DNA from: Rhodosorus marinus
Taxonomy: Eukaryota; Rhodophyta; Stylonematophyceae; Stylonematales; Stylonemataceae
NCBI GenBank assembly: GCA_029953675.1
Contig: JAMWBK010000003.1
Span: forward strand, 868,001 to 932,000
Direction of reading: 5' to 3'
Length of the DNA stretch: 64,000 nucleotides
Shown piece by piece: positions 23,684 to 35,809 of the stretch (positions within the stretch are counted from its first letter, which is position 1; each line of letters begins with the position of its first letter). Below the pieces are notes generated by a model that ran no database searches, had not been told where the DNA came from, and was given only the letters and a program-made list of their open reading frames with translations. Made by a program: the position numbers and the translations under genes.

Positions 23684-25759
23684 CGCAACCGTGTTGGTAG
23701 AGGTATTGCTTCTACCGAATGGTCGATATCTCCCTTACAAGAGATACTATTACAACAAAATTAGACACGGAACGACGATACCTCTCCTCAGCCGGATGCA
23801 GCCCTATGCTAGTCCTGCACCACCCCCATCGACCCTAGCCGGAAGGATAGGAACCCTCTCAAATAGATAGGCCGAGGAGCAGTGCACGGAAAACCAGAAC
23901 CTAGCCTATGCTTGTCCGATGATGTCCTTTTTTTATGAAGTAGAGCCTCTAATAATTCTTAATTGGTTAACTGGTTTGCTTGTTTTTTTTTCAGTTGTTT
24001 TTGGTGGTCTTTCGAGATTGTTCGTAGAATTTTAGAATTTTCGGACCAAAGCTATTTATGCTGGAATCTTAGTTTATTTTGGCTTTTCCGGACCATCTTT
24101 GGCTCTGTTTGGAAGGACTTGTCCGGCTGGAGATCTGTCAGCGTTACGTCGGTCCATCCTTCTTGGACTGGCCTGGAAACTGCCAGTGCTTGTTTGCAGA
24201 GGACAAAGCTCTGAATCTCCTGTAGCAATTTTAATTTTATCAAGGCAATAACGAGTGGACCGGTCTTGACATGGTGATTCGAAGGAGTGGGATCAGAAGC
24301 ATCCGCACGATCGATCGGAGCAAGGCCATTCATAGCAATGGCAACAATATGCTTACTCCCCCTCTCGCCAGAGCAATTACTTGGGAGATGACGGTTTCAG
24401 GTACCTGGGTCACAGTAGAAAGAATTTCTGATCGCGTGGCTCATAAGATAGTCCCACAATTCCGCAGTTGCTTTTGTCTGGATCTTCAAGACTGCAAACT
24501 CGAACTCTGTATATTACAGTTGCCTCCGAAGAAGCGCAATGCGACTAAAGCTAAAAGAACAAACCCAAACTTTCGAGAAGAGTGTAGTACTAGACTACAT
24601 TCGGGCACAGTCCGGGGCTATCACTAGAAATGAATTCGCTGGTCCCAGAGACAAATCCACGTGAAATCAATCTTCAACGTGTAGAACTGGGCAGACAAGA
24701 ACTACAATCCGGATGCTTAACAAACGAAAAAGAATAACTGAGCGTATTCATCGAGTTTAGCTAATCGAATCAGGCTTATTGCCTAGCCTGTTGGCGAAGG
24801 GGGCGCGCCCCCCCCATAACACCCTACAAAACTCAAGGCCGGTAAACAGTTCAGTTAAAAAAGGAAGTAAATATTGTAAACTCTCGGAAGGTGTTCACTC
24901 CCCCCGGAGAAAAATGCTTTGTGAACCTTCTCGTCAAGAGTCTGAAAGCCCTCTCTAAAGGGCTGTTCGCAGCTACCATACCCGGCTCCGGAACAATTTC
25001 CCCCACAGCAACAAACCATTGCCAAAAATAAAAAAAAGAGGAAGAGGATACCAAAGAATTCCCCTCCTTCAAAAGGCGCCCAAAATACGTCTACTCTAGC
25101 TCTAATCTATCTATTTTTTCCACCTAAAGTATTTTCATGTTTTTAAATTTATTTACGACAACAGTGATTCAGTTTTTTGTTTAAAAATAAATTTATATCC
25201 CTTTGAGACCAACTATATATTTTAAGACAAATATGCTTGAGACCAAATTTATGAAAATTCTGGATCTAAAAATCCTATATGGAAAGTATCTAGTTTTATT
25301 TATTTGGTGGAAAATCTATGACTAGGACGGACAGAAACAATCGGAATTTGATTGATGTGGAGTAACATTCGCCAAAACCCTCGATTGTGAATATCGATTG
25401 ATAAAAGCGGGAGGAATTTGTGTTAATTTTTTTTTTGAGGAATGGAAAGAGAAAGATGGGACGGGTGTTGGTACATATATGCATTCAAATAGACAGGATG
25501 AGGTGGGAAGGCTCTTGGGACGGGTTCGGGTTTGGTGTGAGAAGTTTTAAGCTGGAGGCTTTAACAGAGAGAGGGGAGATGGTCAGGACAATTTTCTGCG
25601 TATGTGAAGAAGAAGAACATTGCGTTTGATTTTCGAAGGGAGGGGGGTGGGGTGGGGTTGGGGGTGTGTGTGTCTGGTGCTAGATATGTTTAGACTCGTT
25701 TGAATGGAGGTTGTTGTCGGCAAGTGTTTTTCTGGGCGGGTGTTTTGAGAGGAAGCGAG
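23684..25759. other. Long intergenic region
   Basis: About 2.1 kb. Several short frames (for example 24271-24627) show no family resemblance. There is a GC palindrome-like GGGCGCGCCCCCC near 24800 and an AT-rich block at 25100-25320. The last 300 bases are G/T-rich, likely the leader of the ketoacyl synthase gene. Confidence 0.5.
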
Positions 25760-27728
25760 ATGAGTGGAGAAGGTGATGTTATGGAGCGTGTGCGTGCGCT
25801 AGGGCTCTGTTTGGATGACGCTGTTGTGACTGGCGTTTCAATTGGACTGCCGAGTGCGGACGCGAGCGGGCGTTTGCAGGAGTTCTCAAGTCCTTTTGAT
25901 TTTGAGAGACTGTTTGAAGGTGAGTAGCGACTGTGGTTTGTAGAAAGCGTGGACTGGGCGTTCGTTTTTGCCCATAGTCCAGGGCTGTGTGATTCTCGTA
26001 CTAGGGTGGTTACATTTGTACTGAGCCTGAGGTCTCGTCAACGTTTTCCTTACAGGTCTTTGCGGCATTTCAGCTTTGCCAGATGAGGATGTGAACTTAA
26101 TGTTGGAGAAGAACGTTGTTCAGGTGCGCAAAAATGAGGACGGAGTGAGAGAAAAGTATCAGTTGTCATCCCCGGAAGAGGTCATTCGGATCGCCGGTAG
26201 GATTGCTGACTTCGACCTTGCTGCACAACATGGAGTTCCGGAGTTTATTCTGCCAGCGCTGGATATCACTTTCAAGATGGCCATCAGTGTTGGACTAGAG
26301 GCACTCAAACATGCCAAGATTCGTCTAGAAAGAACTACCGCGGGGAAGATGTTATTGCCTGAGGAACTTCGAGACTCGACTGGGGTCATATTTGCTGCCA
26401 GCTTCCCTGTTTTAGACTCTTTGATAGAGGAAGTCTCGAAACATCTCAGGTACAAACTGCAGAAGCAATCAACACGAGAAAAGGTTGAAATGCTTCGTAG
26501 AATAAGCAAGAATGTGAAGTCCCAGTTTCCGGGGATCGCTAAAGTAATTCTAGGGGAGTTGGAGAGCATCGAGAGGTCGAAGGAAGATCTGAGCTATGAG
26601 TTCAACAGAAAGCTGCTCTTCCAGATCCTCGTTATGGCAAACTCCCAGTTGGCGGAATTGATTGGAGCCAGAGGCCCGAACGTTGATGTGAACGCTGCGT
26701 GTGCTTCATCCTCCATGGGGATCGCCATTGCCGAGGACTGGATACGAGTGGGGAGGGCCTCGAGGGTAATTGTTGTGGGTGCGGACAACGTGACTTCGAG
26801 GAACATGTTGCAATATGTTGGTACTGGGTTTCTGGCTCTAGGCGCGGCTAGCACCAAGGGGTGCGCAGAAGAAGCGGCTTTGCCTTTCAGTCGGAAACGG
26901 AACGGCCTTGTTTTGGGATCGGTATGTATGAATTCACCTCCCGCTGATACGGTCAGGTGTACTGACGGAAAGCGCTTTGGATCAATTCTGGTTGGACTAC
27001 AGGGAGCGGTTGGCTTGGTAATCGAATCAGAATCAGCAGCCAAAGAAAGGGATGCGGAAATTCTTAGTCGGATTCTCGCAACGAGAATTGTTAATAGCGC
27101 ATACCACGCCTCTGGGATTGACACCAAGCATGTGACAGGAGAGCTGCATGTGTTGCTGGACAGAGTTGAGAAAATTCACGGAGTCAAGGTACTTTATGAG
27201 TTTTGAAACCACGAAACTTATGAGCCATCCTGTCATCCTGTCGTTGCTAGTGCTAACCACGGAGGTATTTTGGGGTCTTTTAGAGGGAGGCGTTTGCTGA
27301 GAATGGTATTTACATAAGCCACGAGACCTTTACTTGTGTTAATGGAGGCTGTGCTGCAGTGGAGGCTAAAGCGTTGAGGGAAGGCTTTGGAGATGAAACT
27401 GCCTCAAAGCTCCTAATTGCCAATACGAAGGCTTTCACTGGTCACCCTATGGGGGCTGGAATTGAGGATGCTGTGGCTGTGATGTCCTTGCACACTGGAA
27501 GAGTTCCTCCGATACCCAGGAAGGCGGACCTCGATGAAAACCTGGGGGAGCTGAATATTTCATCCGGCGGTTCGCATGATAAATTCTATGCATTGCGGTA
27601 AGAAGCAAAGAGAGCAGCGCGAGCATGGTTACGAATACTAACTCTAGCCTTGGTCTGCATTCTGAGTATTCAGGTTTGCCGCAGGATTCGGTTCGCAATG
27701 TGTGTTCATTGCATATGGCAAGGTGTGA
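25760..27728 (+). CDS. Stand-alone beta-ketoacyl synthase (thiolase fold)
   Basis: Exons 25760-25919, 26056-26921, 27003-27188, 27284-27597 and 27674-27728 give 526 residues. It should perform decarboxylating Claisen condensation of an acyl thioester with malonyl-ACP. The catalytic Cys lies in NAACASS (about residue 268), the first His in HETFT (about 417, in place of the usual HGTGT), and the second in TKAFTGHPMGAG (about 458). The C-terminus FAAGFGSQCVFIAYGK matches the last strands of KAS enzymes. An extended N-terminal part with an unusual helical insertion (about residues 120-220) separates it from plastid KAS I/II; it resembles ketoacyl synthase domains of large bacterial-type synthases, yet no other domains are attached. 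No transit peptide is obvious. Pathway unknown. Confidence 0.85.
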
Positions 27729-29350
27729 GACGATTTTCGTCTGGCCGTCAATTTGCTTGGAAATAGTTTCTTGTTTTTTTGACTTGATGTTCTTAGGTGG
27801 ATGGGAATCTGACCTCATTAGCTCGAATTTGGCGTATCCAATGCCGGTGGGGACGGTTCCAAATCCAAGCAGCTTGCTTCCGCGTTCATCAAAACCCGGA
27901 ATTCCTAGTTTCAGAACCTTCCCGTTTTCAGGGCACTCCAACAGCTTATTGAGCTTCTGGTTTGGATGTAGGTTGAGTGTAGCTGGTTTTGCAGCGAATT
28001 GGTCTGTCGCAGATGGTAGAAAACGAGTATTGTACAGCTGAAAACAGTGGGAAACAGTCTACCCTTCGTTGCCATACCCTGCGTAGTGGGCCATATCATA
28101 CTATCGTAAAGCACTGCTGCTCCAAATCAACAACCCCAGCCCTATCCCGAATCCCACCTTGCCAATGACCTCTGCCTATCCTTGATCAGCAAAATAGACT
28201 ACTCGCGGGTTAAAATACGTCAACTAACCTCCGCCCCCCCAAACCTCCGTTCAGTCTCCACAGTACCTAACCCACCACCAGTCAAATCAAATGATTGAAG
28301 GAGCCTGCTATTGATTGACATGCTTCGCTGGCTTATCAAATTCATTATTTTCCAAAGAAAAAACGAATCCGATGAAAAAATATTGAAATTAAAGCGATGA
28401 ACTCATGTGGATCTAAAGTGACAGCGGTGAGCGTCTTTAATGCCGCAGCCTTATTTGGACGGGTTTATCCCCCCTTGTCCCGGCGTTGTCTATATAGTAG
28501 CAGAAACTCAAAGCTCTACAAAACCATAATTCTGTTCTTATCGTCTGGAGTGAGTCTTGGTAATGTTGCCCTTTGAGGATTTCAGGCCCAGTTGAAGAAG
28601 GCCGTCCCCTCCCCCACTCCCTCCCCCACTCCGCTTTCTAGGCATTGCCAATGCTTTCACCTACAAAAAACCCAGTTTCTCCACAAGACAGAAAATTAAC
28701 ACAAAACAGCAAAATCAGGTTCAATTTCGCTACCCCTTTAAAGCAACTACCCATCATCCGAATATTCTTTAACAATATATTAATTTCGAACTTTTTGACT
28801 CTTTCACAAAGGGGCTCTTAGATGTTCTAGAAAATAAGTACATGACAGGCTGTCCCTTTTTCTAAACCGTGAAAAGGGAGGGTTTAGTTTTTTGATTAAG
28901 TAGGCAGAATTGTCCTCTGTCGGAGATGATTTTTTGTAAAAACAATTTATGAGTGTCGTTCAAGCAGGGGTGTGTGTTCTGTGTCAGACATATTGATGGA
29001 GGACTTTGGCCAGCTGTATGGGTTTAGGGTCGGATGGTTGGGGAGGGAGGGATAAGGGTGAGGAGGGGGGGGAAAAGCTTTGAGTTTTGTGGGAGTGTGA
29101 ATGGAAAAGACGATAAATTCGAAGGGTGGGAGTTCTGTAGTGTATTTGTGAGATCCTACGATGTGTTCTGAATCATGGTTTTAGTGGTGGTGGTTGGGTT
29201 GAGTGCGGGGAGGAGAGAGGTGATCGGTTTGGTTGACCTGAGGGTGTGAGGCGGGAGTGGTTTTTTCTAATTTTTTTCGCGGGAGAGAGATAGAGAGAGT
29301 AGTGATCGCGCGGGTTTGGGGTCCGCATCCGCCAGGTCTCTTTGCTAGAG
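27729..29350. other. Intergenic between ketoacyl synthase and glycosyltransferase
   Basis: About 1.6 kb with no supported gene. A TATATAG-containing stretch lies near 28490-28500 and a C-rich run near 28600-28640. From about 28860 the plus strand becomes G/T-rich up to the next start codon. Confidence 0.5.
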
Positions 29351-32115
29351 ATGAAAGAAACTGGGGATGATATCGTCACCCTCAGGAAGAAAGCATCGCA
29401 AAAGGCGGTGAGCAAGGCCGCAATCGTGCCTCCCAGTCCGCCTGATGCGAGCGAAGGGAGCGCTGGAGAACAGGTGAGCTGGCTCTGGGCCTAGCTACTT
29501 TTTGGTGTTTTGGGAATACACCTTACCTGCCTTCATGTTGTTTTGATCGGTTTTCTAGTTGGCTGGGAATGGGGGCGTTCCAGAGAAAACGGGTGATCTG
29601 AAACTCAGGTCCGTAGGCTCTCATGCTAGGGATCTTAACGGAAAGGGCCCTTCGGATCCAGCTCCATTGCCGGTGAAGATGAATCCCGAGTCTGGAAGAG
29701 GGAGGGATAAGAGTTCTTATGCAAACTTTAACCTTAGTATTGACTTGAGAGATGCCATTCGGCAACTACGCAAGCTCGCTAGGAAGAATTTCAGGCTCGC
29801 TTTGGCCCCTGTGATTGTCTCCTGCCTGCTTTTTTATTTCTATTTTACTAACGTGGTAATCCACCCGCGTGTTACGAGAGAGTTCGTTCCGGGCCAGACT
29901 GAGATTGTCGCTGGACAGAAGGATATGAAGTCGCTCCAGCAAGGAACTTCGCTAATAGCCGCCTGCAAAGATGAGAATGGCCTACTAACGGTTTTGAGGA
30001 CTTGGCTAAAGGTCAACAACGTGGATGAGGTTGTCTTGGTGGATTGGGGTTCTGAAAAACCTTTCTCGAAGGTGCTGTCGAGACTCATGGACGTGAGCGG
30101 CATCGTCCTCGTTACTGTAGACGACGCTGGAAGCTTCAACGTCGCTAGCGCTTACAACCTGGCGATGCACTATGCCAGCCATGACATCGTGATCCGAGTT
30201 GACTGCGATCAGATATTGGAGCAGGACTTTGTTGTTTCTCACCCCCTAGCACGCGAGCCCCTTTTCTATGCCGGAAGTTGGACTGAGGCGAGGAACTCAA
30301 ATGAGCTACAGCTGAATGATGTGCTTGTAGTACGCCAAGAGTACTTCTGGAAGACGGGCGGATACGACGAGAGGATTGAAGTGCGCGGAGGTGAAGACGA
30401 AGATCTTTATGCTCGCCTCCTCGCGATTCCTAGAATGAAGAGAAGAAGTGTTAATTACGAGAAGGTTAAGCATTTACCTCCTCTGCTGGACACAAAGTCA
30501 CAATTGAGCGAATTATTATCTCCTGTCGACATCGATTGCAACAAAATAATGCTCAGTTCGCTACCAGCTTGGGATCCAAGCGCAGTTCAGGACCGAGCGC
30601 TGTACAGAATTGACGTTAGCTCGTCGGATCGCTACTTAATAAGCTTGCTGCGGTAAGTTGCAACCGCACGCTCCTGGCACGGTGCTTTTTTGCGAAAGCT
30701 CGGGTATCTTAGGCGTCGTGTTGCACCCCAACTTTTCCAAACAAGCAGGAAACCAACATCCCTGGCTGATCGTCTATCAGAGAAGACCTTCGGCGATACT
30801 CGAAAACTCGCGCTGCGGACAAGGTTGAACTCTGACTTCCGAGTTCCGAATGCGTTTCTGGAGGGAATGGATACAAGGTCCCTGGAGATGCTTCTCGGGA
30901 AGCTCTTGATGCGGGTGAGGAGCTCGGGATCTAGTAGCAAACCCACCGTGTTCTTTGCACATTGCATGCATGGACTCGGCAATAGAATACGTGCGCTCGG
31001 ATCTTCGATGGCAGTTGCACGTAATACCGGAAGGTATGTCCGCTGTTGTCTTGCCATTTGTTGCGTGATGCCATAGGAGGAGGCTCATGGCCGATTTCAT
31101 GTTTCAAATGTTGTTCACTTCCTCCAGGGAACTAGTTGTGATTTGGGATAACGATTCGCATTGTAGCGCAAAGTTTTCAGATTTGTTTGGCAACGACTAC
31201 CCTGTCATTGAAAATTTGAAGGCGACGTTCCCCTTCACTCAGGAGGCGTTGACAGACCCTGCATGGGCCACTGTCAAAGCTTTTAACTATATGGATACTG
31301 AGGAGGGCTCTGAGAAGAACAAGGAGGTCACAGAATTGAAGGGAAACCACATCTACTACAAAGGTAGCAGCGGATGAAAAGCCTAAGCTCAATCCTATTC
31401 AGGTTTCCTCGAGAGACCAGGTTCTGATTCCACATACCCACGTACATGCTATTCACCATAGGAGCGTTCATTATGAACGCGCCGAAGCTATCGTCCTGGA
31501 AAATGGACAACGACGAACTTGCAAAGCTCAAGCCATCCGCCGATGTTCAAGAAATCCTGGACAAGTTTGATCCGAGACAGGACTTTTCCGACGTCGTGTC
31601 AGTGCACATTCGGAATAGGGGCCTTGACACGGACATTGACGGAGTTGACAGTAAACGTGAGTATACAGAGAAAGGCGCCGCGGACATGCAGTACTGGAGG
31701 GAGCGGAGCCATTACACAAATTTTGTGAAGAAGGTATGCATTTTCGCTGAAAACCGTCAGAGTACCAAAATGCTGGAGAGAAGCTGACCCTCAAGAACGT
31801 TACCGCAACCAGATGCAAGAGATAGTCACGGCTGAGCCACAGACAAAGTTTTATCTATCTTCGGATACGGTGCACATACTCGACGAAATGAAGAGATTGT
31901 TTCCTGGGAAGATTCTGGTCACTCCCAGAGATTGTGACGATCGAGGGGGGGATTGTATCAAGTATGCTTTGGCTGACCTGTATCTATTAGCGCGTGGAAA
32001 ATATGTTCTTGGTAGCAACTGGAGTTCGTTTACGGAGGCAGCGCAAAGACTAGGGGGTTTGCAGGGGTTTATGGCGGGTCGCGACTTTGCAAACGAAACT
32101 CTCTCTACGAACTAG
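29351..32115 (+). CDS. Two-domain type II membrane glycosyltransferase (GT-A plus fucosyltransferase-like)
   Basis: Six exons (29351-29473, 29559-30652, 30713-31033, 31128-31363, 31462-31733, 31813-32115) give 782 residues. A polar N-tail of about 115 residues precedes one membrane helix (APVIVSCLLFYFYFTNVV), the layout of Golgi type II enzymes. Domain 1 (about 150-395) is GT-A/GT2-like: VDEVVLVDWGSEKPF, the metal site RVDCDQI near 253, and GGYDERIEVRGGEDEDLYARL. Domain 2 (about 480-782) resembles NodZ/GT23-like or O-fucosyltransferase-like enzymes: HCMHGLGNRIRALGSS near 490, SVHIRNRG near 639 and a C-terminal VLGSNWSSFTEAAQRLGG. It probably builds two linkages of a glycan or cell-wall polysaccharide; donors and acceptors are unknown. 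All introns keep phase; the 31364-31461 one is least certain because other acceptors exist. Confidence 0.8.
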
Positions 32116-32451
32116 AGGGATGGCAATCTTCTGCGTTTAATCTGCACCTGAACGGCTAGGACCTAGAGACGCAGATCCTACCGCTCTTAACCAACCACTG
32201 GACTCTAATTTTTTTTAGCTTTTCTATGAAAAACTTGTTTGTTCTTAATACACGTTTTGTTTTGGTACTTGTATAGCCTTCCCAACTCCCATGAGATCTT
32301 TCCATCGGTATGAAAGCATAATCGTGGGTATGCGAAATCAAGTCGCGGCCGCCGACACTGGGACTGCTTCTTCAAAGTTGGGCTGACCAGTTGTTAGCAT
32401 TACTTCTTCCCAACTGCGACTTTCGACATCAACCTAGGGGTGGATAAGCGC
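32116..32451. other. Convergent spacer
   Basis: Spacer between the ends of the glycosyltransferase and phosphofructokinase genes. No gene is seen. Confidence 0.5.
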
Positions 32452-34824
32452 TCACAGGAAACGAGTGAGCGATTGTGGACCTTCTAGGTTGTAGAACGGC
32501 CGTCCTACCTCCATCCTTCCTTGAGAAATAACTTCCATTGGGATGTAGACGTAATGAGTTCGAATAAGCCCGACAGTGAAACCACTATCGTTTCGATATA
32601 TTCGAAGGCACAAGATTACCGCAGTTAGCAAAGGCCTGTACACGAGATCGTGATCGAATTTCTGCCTAGAGTCGTAGGGACATTTGAATTTTGCTCACGT
32701 GTAACCTGCAAAAGCGCCATGCACTGCATTCTGTGCCAACATGGCACAGTAGAGGTTGTCTGCTGCGTTCGGAGGAACAGTTCGGATCATATAAGTAGGA
32801 TCAATGTACCTAAGATAGTTGGTGAAGAGCGAAAATGTCAAATTGATTGTCCAGAGCTCGAACCAAGAACGTTGTACACTCTGTGTTTCGTACTTGAGCG
32901 TGACCTCGTCTTGTCTGAGGGAATTAGTTATATGCTCTTTCAACCAGAGCCCGACGTCGGGAAGTCTCATATTTCCAGATGCGTCAGTCTCGTTCTTAAT
33001 CTCACTTTCAATATGCATTCCGGCGCCTTCCGCAACGACAACCACGCAGTGGCCTTTTCGATGAAGCACTTTTCGAATATGTGCAATAAGGCCCTTCGCG
33101 GAGAGAAAGAATATTAGATTGTGGCATTCAGAAATCCATACTGTTCAATGCTCATAAAGGGATACGAGAGCTGGTTTGGACGGGATTCACCTTCTCCCCT
33201 TCTAGAACGAAGGGTACTTCTGGAATCAAGCAAACGTCTACATCTCTTGATGCCACTGTAGCCGCCATCGTAATGTGCCCTGAATGTCTCCCCATAAGTT
33301 TCACCAATCCAATTCCTACTTACGCGCGGAGGTTGGAATGGTAAGAACAAACTCACAACAAAGAATTGGAGATGCTGGGTGCCTTCTGACCATTAAAGTA
33401 ACTCGTGGCTTCAGTTTTGGCGCTCTTGATGGCTCTCTGAGCTTCCTCGACTGCGGTAGCAAAGCCAAAACTCCTGTCTATGAGTGCTATATCGTTGTCT
33501 ACTGTTTTCGGGATACCAATGACCGCATAGGGAAGTTTCCTCGATCTCAGCTCGTCTTGGGAAGGAAAGCAAAAAAGAAACAAAAAGGACTAGCAGAGTG
33601 AGTATTTCTGCTCATGTCCTCTCGGGAGAGAGTTGTGAAGACTCCTTGTTCCAAGGCGTCGGTCACTAGTAGCCACTCGAGATGAACTCAAGTCGAAAAC
33701 TCGAACCTCGCAGGGATTCTATATAGGTCGATATGGTCGATGCGAAGACCACTCTAACTGTCGCAAGGAACAAGGCGCGACTATTGAAAGACTGTCTTTG
33801 CACAAAGGAACGTGCTGCTCGAAGAAACGATTTCCTTACCAAAGACTTTGATCGCTCCCCGATGGCTTCCGTCTCCTCCAATGACAAAAACCATGTTGAA
33901 TCCGAAATCGACAATTGCATCCACGATCATCCGCGTGCTATGGCCTCCGCGGGAGGACCCTAAGTAAGAGCCTCCATCGTGATGGATATCGTCAACTTCC
34001 TCATCCTGTGATGGTGCAAGGGTTCAGTTTGCCGAGTGGAAAAGGGGCATCAGGCTCGGCAAAAGCAAAACGTTCAGAAAGGCCGGAATGCGGTGTTACC
34101 GTTAACGGTTTGATCTCATACTCCGGTTCATAAAAACCGCGAAATCCAAACGGCACGCCATATACTTCTCTTACACCGTACGTGTACTTCAGGCACATGT
34201 AAATCTCCCTAATAACCGTATTCAAACCAGGGCACAGACCTCCACATGTGACAATGGCAGGCTGATCACCGGACAAGAGAGGAAATTCTGTCAGATAGAA
34301 GGCAAAGCGAGCTAAAATTTCTAAGTCTCCCTGCTCAAGCATACCTTTGCCTTTCTCGGATCGTGCAAAATCGCCTTTCGAGGTCCGCCTCTCAAGAACT
34401 CCCTTGAAACCGTCTCATGTTTCGTATGGCTCACAATATCAAGGAGTACAGTCTCAGAATTTGACACGAAAATATTCTCGCCTACCCCTTGTGCTCTGTA
34501 TGGACTAGGAAGAGACTCCACATCCAGGAAATCTGATATCTACGTTTCCATCATCCCACCAATCATTCAGTTCTAAGTCCACGAGATACGCCCCGTTGTC
34601 CAGACGCATACCTTGCAGGGAATGAAGTTCCCAACATCATCCTCGACTGTTGAGCCCACTATCTTCGTATAGCTTGCCTCCGCCTGCTTGGCTATGGACT
34701 GGATCTTGGGCTGATCATGTACAGAGGCCACATCCTCCAGCGACTCCTGATGCAGCTTCGCAATCAACTCCATCGTATTCGTCCGAATCATTCGACTCGA
34801 CTCTCGTTTCCCACTTGAAGCCAT
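32452..34824 (-). CDS. PFK: 6-phosphofructokinase (plant/algal ATP-type subfamily)
   Basis: Nine exons (34824-34612, 34539-34345, 34261-34100, 34005-33840, 33555-33391, 33315-33191, 33093-32894, 32809-32699, 32584-32452) join in phase to 489 residues, typical of plant PFKs. It phosphorylates fructose 6-phosphate to the 1,6-bisphosphate. Motifs in order: [35 protein letters not shown], the phosphoryl-donor loop [10 protein letters not shown] near 233, [10 protein letters not shown] near 262, [20 protein letters not shown], and [16 protein letters not shown]. Glycine in GGDG favours ATP as donor, whereas PPi enzymes have GGDD; the Lys in PKTVDND is shared by plant ATP-PFKs. No clear plastid transit peptide. 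The fourth intron (284 nt) is unusually long and one donor is GTCAGA. Confidence 0.93.
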
Positions 34825-35809
34825 ATTTCAGTACTTGCGTAAGACTCAACCCTGTCCTTCTCCTGAATGGGTTATCCGATCTCCTCTGCTAGACCCAACG
34901 CAACCCATTCTCCTCTTCCAACTCCAAGATCCATCAGCCAACGGATTTTCTCCCAAATGCAATACCTCTCATAAATTTCCAAAATACATTAGCGATTCTG
35001 CCATATAAGATGTTAGCGTACATTGCGTTAATGATCGATTATCCAATTAATGGAGATTACATGAGTTAACTTTCCTGATAGTGATAATTTACCCAATCAT
35101 GTTTATTAAGTAGAATATTGATGGTATATTCAAGCTATTGATTGGATTATACTGGTGTGATAGCATTTTTTACGTTATTTTGTTTTCGGAAAGGGAGGGT
35201 TCCTGTTGGGTCTGAAGATGTTCGGTTGTGTGGTTGCTCCGCTGGATAGGCTCACTTGGCTCTTCAGAAGTTTTGATTGATAGTTTTGAGGGTTTATCAA
35301 CAAAAAAATTCTTCTCCCTTCTTCCGCCCCGAAATGAAAACGACCGCGGCCCCAGGTGACTTGAGGTTTTGGGTCCTGTGAACTTGCGAGAGTCGCTGCT
35401 TGATGTCCATGTGTTGAGTAACATGGATGGAAGAATGAAGTCTATCCTTGACAGCGCTTAAAAAAACAGCGAGAGAAAGTGTCGAAAACAATCGAGGCTG
35501 TTTTGTAGAGTGCGTGGGGGCATGTCGCTAGTTTCGGTGATAGCAGTACGCCGTTATCCCGAGAGCACAATGTTTATCTGCTTCACAATGCCATTGGACT
35601 ATCCCTCGTAAGTGGATGACACGTTGCTCCCTCAAGGGTAGCTGTTATCTCCGCAGATCGATGAGAAGTAAAACATGGTATTTAGAGAGTACGACCACTG
35701 AGGCTAGTGAAAATGCTCCGGTCGATTTCGAGGTCTGGGGTTCGCGGCAAATGAGAACATCGACAAAGGCTGCTGGATTTGCAGCAAGTTGGTGCGCCTT
35801 TCCCTTGTA
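34825..35809. other. Divergent intergenic region
   Basis: About 1 kb between PFK and the next plus-strand gene. It is pyrimidine-rich next to PFK (34850-34960) and AT-rich at 35000-35170. No gene is supported; short frames near 35616-35810 could be part of an unrecognised 5' exon. Confidence 0.45.

Noticed and set aside
27284-27340. Loss of the first catalytic histidine in the ketoacyl synthase
   Set aside because: At first VNGG seemed to replace HGTG, but the histidine is present a few residues earlier in HETFT, so the active site is complete.
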